From: DROE01 sp964569865
GTDB lineage: Bacteria > Pseudomonadota > Alphaproteobacteria > Rhizobiales > Devosiaceae
Reading direction: 5' to 3'
DNA length: 16,584 bases
Assembly: GCA_964569865.1 (NCBI GenBank)
Contig: CAZMVQ010000052.1
Coordinates: 1-16,584 of the forward strand
The translations under genes were made by a program, and so were the position numbers. The notes under the pieces are model-generated. The model searched no databases. It was not told the DNA's origin and worked only from the letters and a program-made list of their open reading frames with translations. Shown piece by piece: positions 16,256-16,584 of the stretch. Numbering within the stretch: position 1 is the stretch's first letter; the number at the start of each line of letters is the position of its first letter.

Positions 16256-16584
16256 ATGATTATTGAAAATGTAATGTATTTTGTGCTGGGCTTCATGGGC
16301 GCCGGGTTGTTATCGCTGATGATCATGCCCTCCATCTGGCGGCGGGCTATTCGCCTGACAAAAAAGCGCATAGAGGCTGCGACTCCCATGACCATGTCGG
16401 AGTTTCGCGCCGACAAGGATCAATTGCGGGCAGAATTTGCCCTCTCCACCCGCCGTCTGGAAATGAATGTGGAAACCTTAAGGTCCCGCCTTGCAGATCA
16501 GCTTGGCGAACTTAACAATATGCGAAATGACCAGACCATGCTCAAATCTGAGCGCGATCAGCAATTAACAATAGTGCGCGAACT
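16256..16584 (+). CDS. Membrane-anchored coiled-coil protein, truncated by window end
   Basis: The reading frame is open to the last base, giving at least 109 residues. It begins with a single hydrophobic segment (MIIENVMYFVLGFMGAGLLSLMIM) and then a basic WRRAIRLTKKRIEAATPMTMSEFRADKDQLRAEFALSTRRLEMNVE region leading into a Leu-heptad, charged coiled coil. The segment IEAATPMTMSEFRADKDQLRAEFA recurs, as far as I recall, in conserved hypothetical proteins of Rhizobiales; no function is established. The start is chosen at 16256 because GGGAGG (16243-16248) is 7 bases upstream; an ATG at 16250 in frame lies too close to it. The protein would be an inner-membrane anchor with a long cytoplasmic coil. 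An exact CtrA-type box precedes it. Confidence 0.8.
   Translation, partial: MIIENVMYFVLGFMGAGLLSLMIMPSIWRRAIRLTKKRIEAATPMTMSEFRADKDQLRAEFALSTRRLEMNVETLRSRLADQLGELNNMRNDQTMLKSERDQQLTIVRE

Overview
The window reads as a chromosomal segment of an alphaproteobacterium, most likely of the order Hyphomicrobiales (Rhizobiales) or a close relative. The reasons are the cell-cycle regulator CtrA, its phosphotransferase ChpT, an EipA-type (DUF1134) envelope protein, two GANTC sites (the CcrM methylation sequence) in the ctrA promoter region, and Rhizobiales-style chemotaxis genes. No rRNA, tRNA, CRISPR array, insertion sequence or phage gene is visible. The species cannot be named from this sequence.

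Layout. (1) 19-1814, minus strand: fliI and fliJ, the flagellar export ATPase and its chaperone. (2) 1815-2218: a 404-base gene-free region between divergent fliI and ctrA, rich in TTAA half-sites and carrying paired GANTC sites. (3) 2219-2920, plus: ctrA, closed by a strong hairpin terminator at 3030-3062. (4) 3097-10012, minus: an apparent operon transcribed cheA-cheW-cheY-cheB-cheR, then an unknown exported protein and a SCO1/thioredoxin-fold exported protein. (5) 10235-10837, plus: a TetR-family repressor starting with TTG. (6) 10889-12141, minus: a YHS-domain protein followed by chpT. (7) 12303-12920, plus: eipA-like gene. (8) 13043-13142: a 100-N assembly gap that truncates a small exported protein. 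(9) 13531-15993, plus: a three-gene unit of an exported Asp-rich PepSY-like protein, an OmpR-family response regulator and a PhoQ/FeuQ-like sensor kinase. (10) 16097-16111: an exact TTAA-N7-TTAA CtrA-type box. (11) 16256 to the window end: a membrane-anchored coiled-coil protein, truncated by the edge.

How the genes fit together. ChpT normally carries phosphate from the CckA kinase to CtrA, and CtrA controls flagellar, chemotaxis and envelope genes. Here the relay protein, its target regulator, a complete cytoplasmic chemotaxis set (no receptor and no CheD in the window) and flagellar export genes lie within about 12 kb. CtrA-like sites or half-sites occur in several of the intergenic regions, so a shared motility and cell-cycle regulon is plausible. 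The second theme is envelope sensing. The Asp/His-rich PepSY-like protein upstream of its two-component system resembles arrangements such as FeuN-FeuP-FeuQ, in which a small periplasmic protein tunes the kinase. The least explained items are the Asp/His repeat protein with a possible Tat signal, the kinase whose H-box proline is replaced by histidine, the rearranged SCO-like cysteine motif, and the Arg/Asn/Asp-rich protein cut by the assembly gap.
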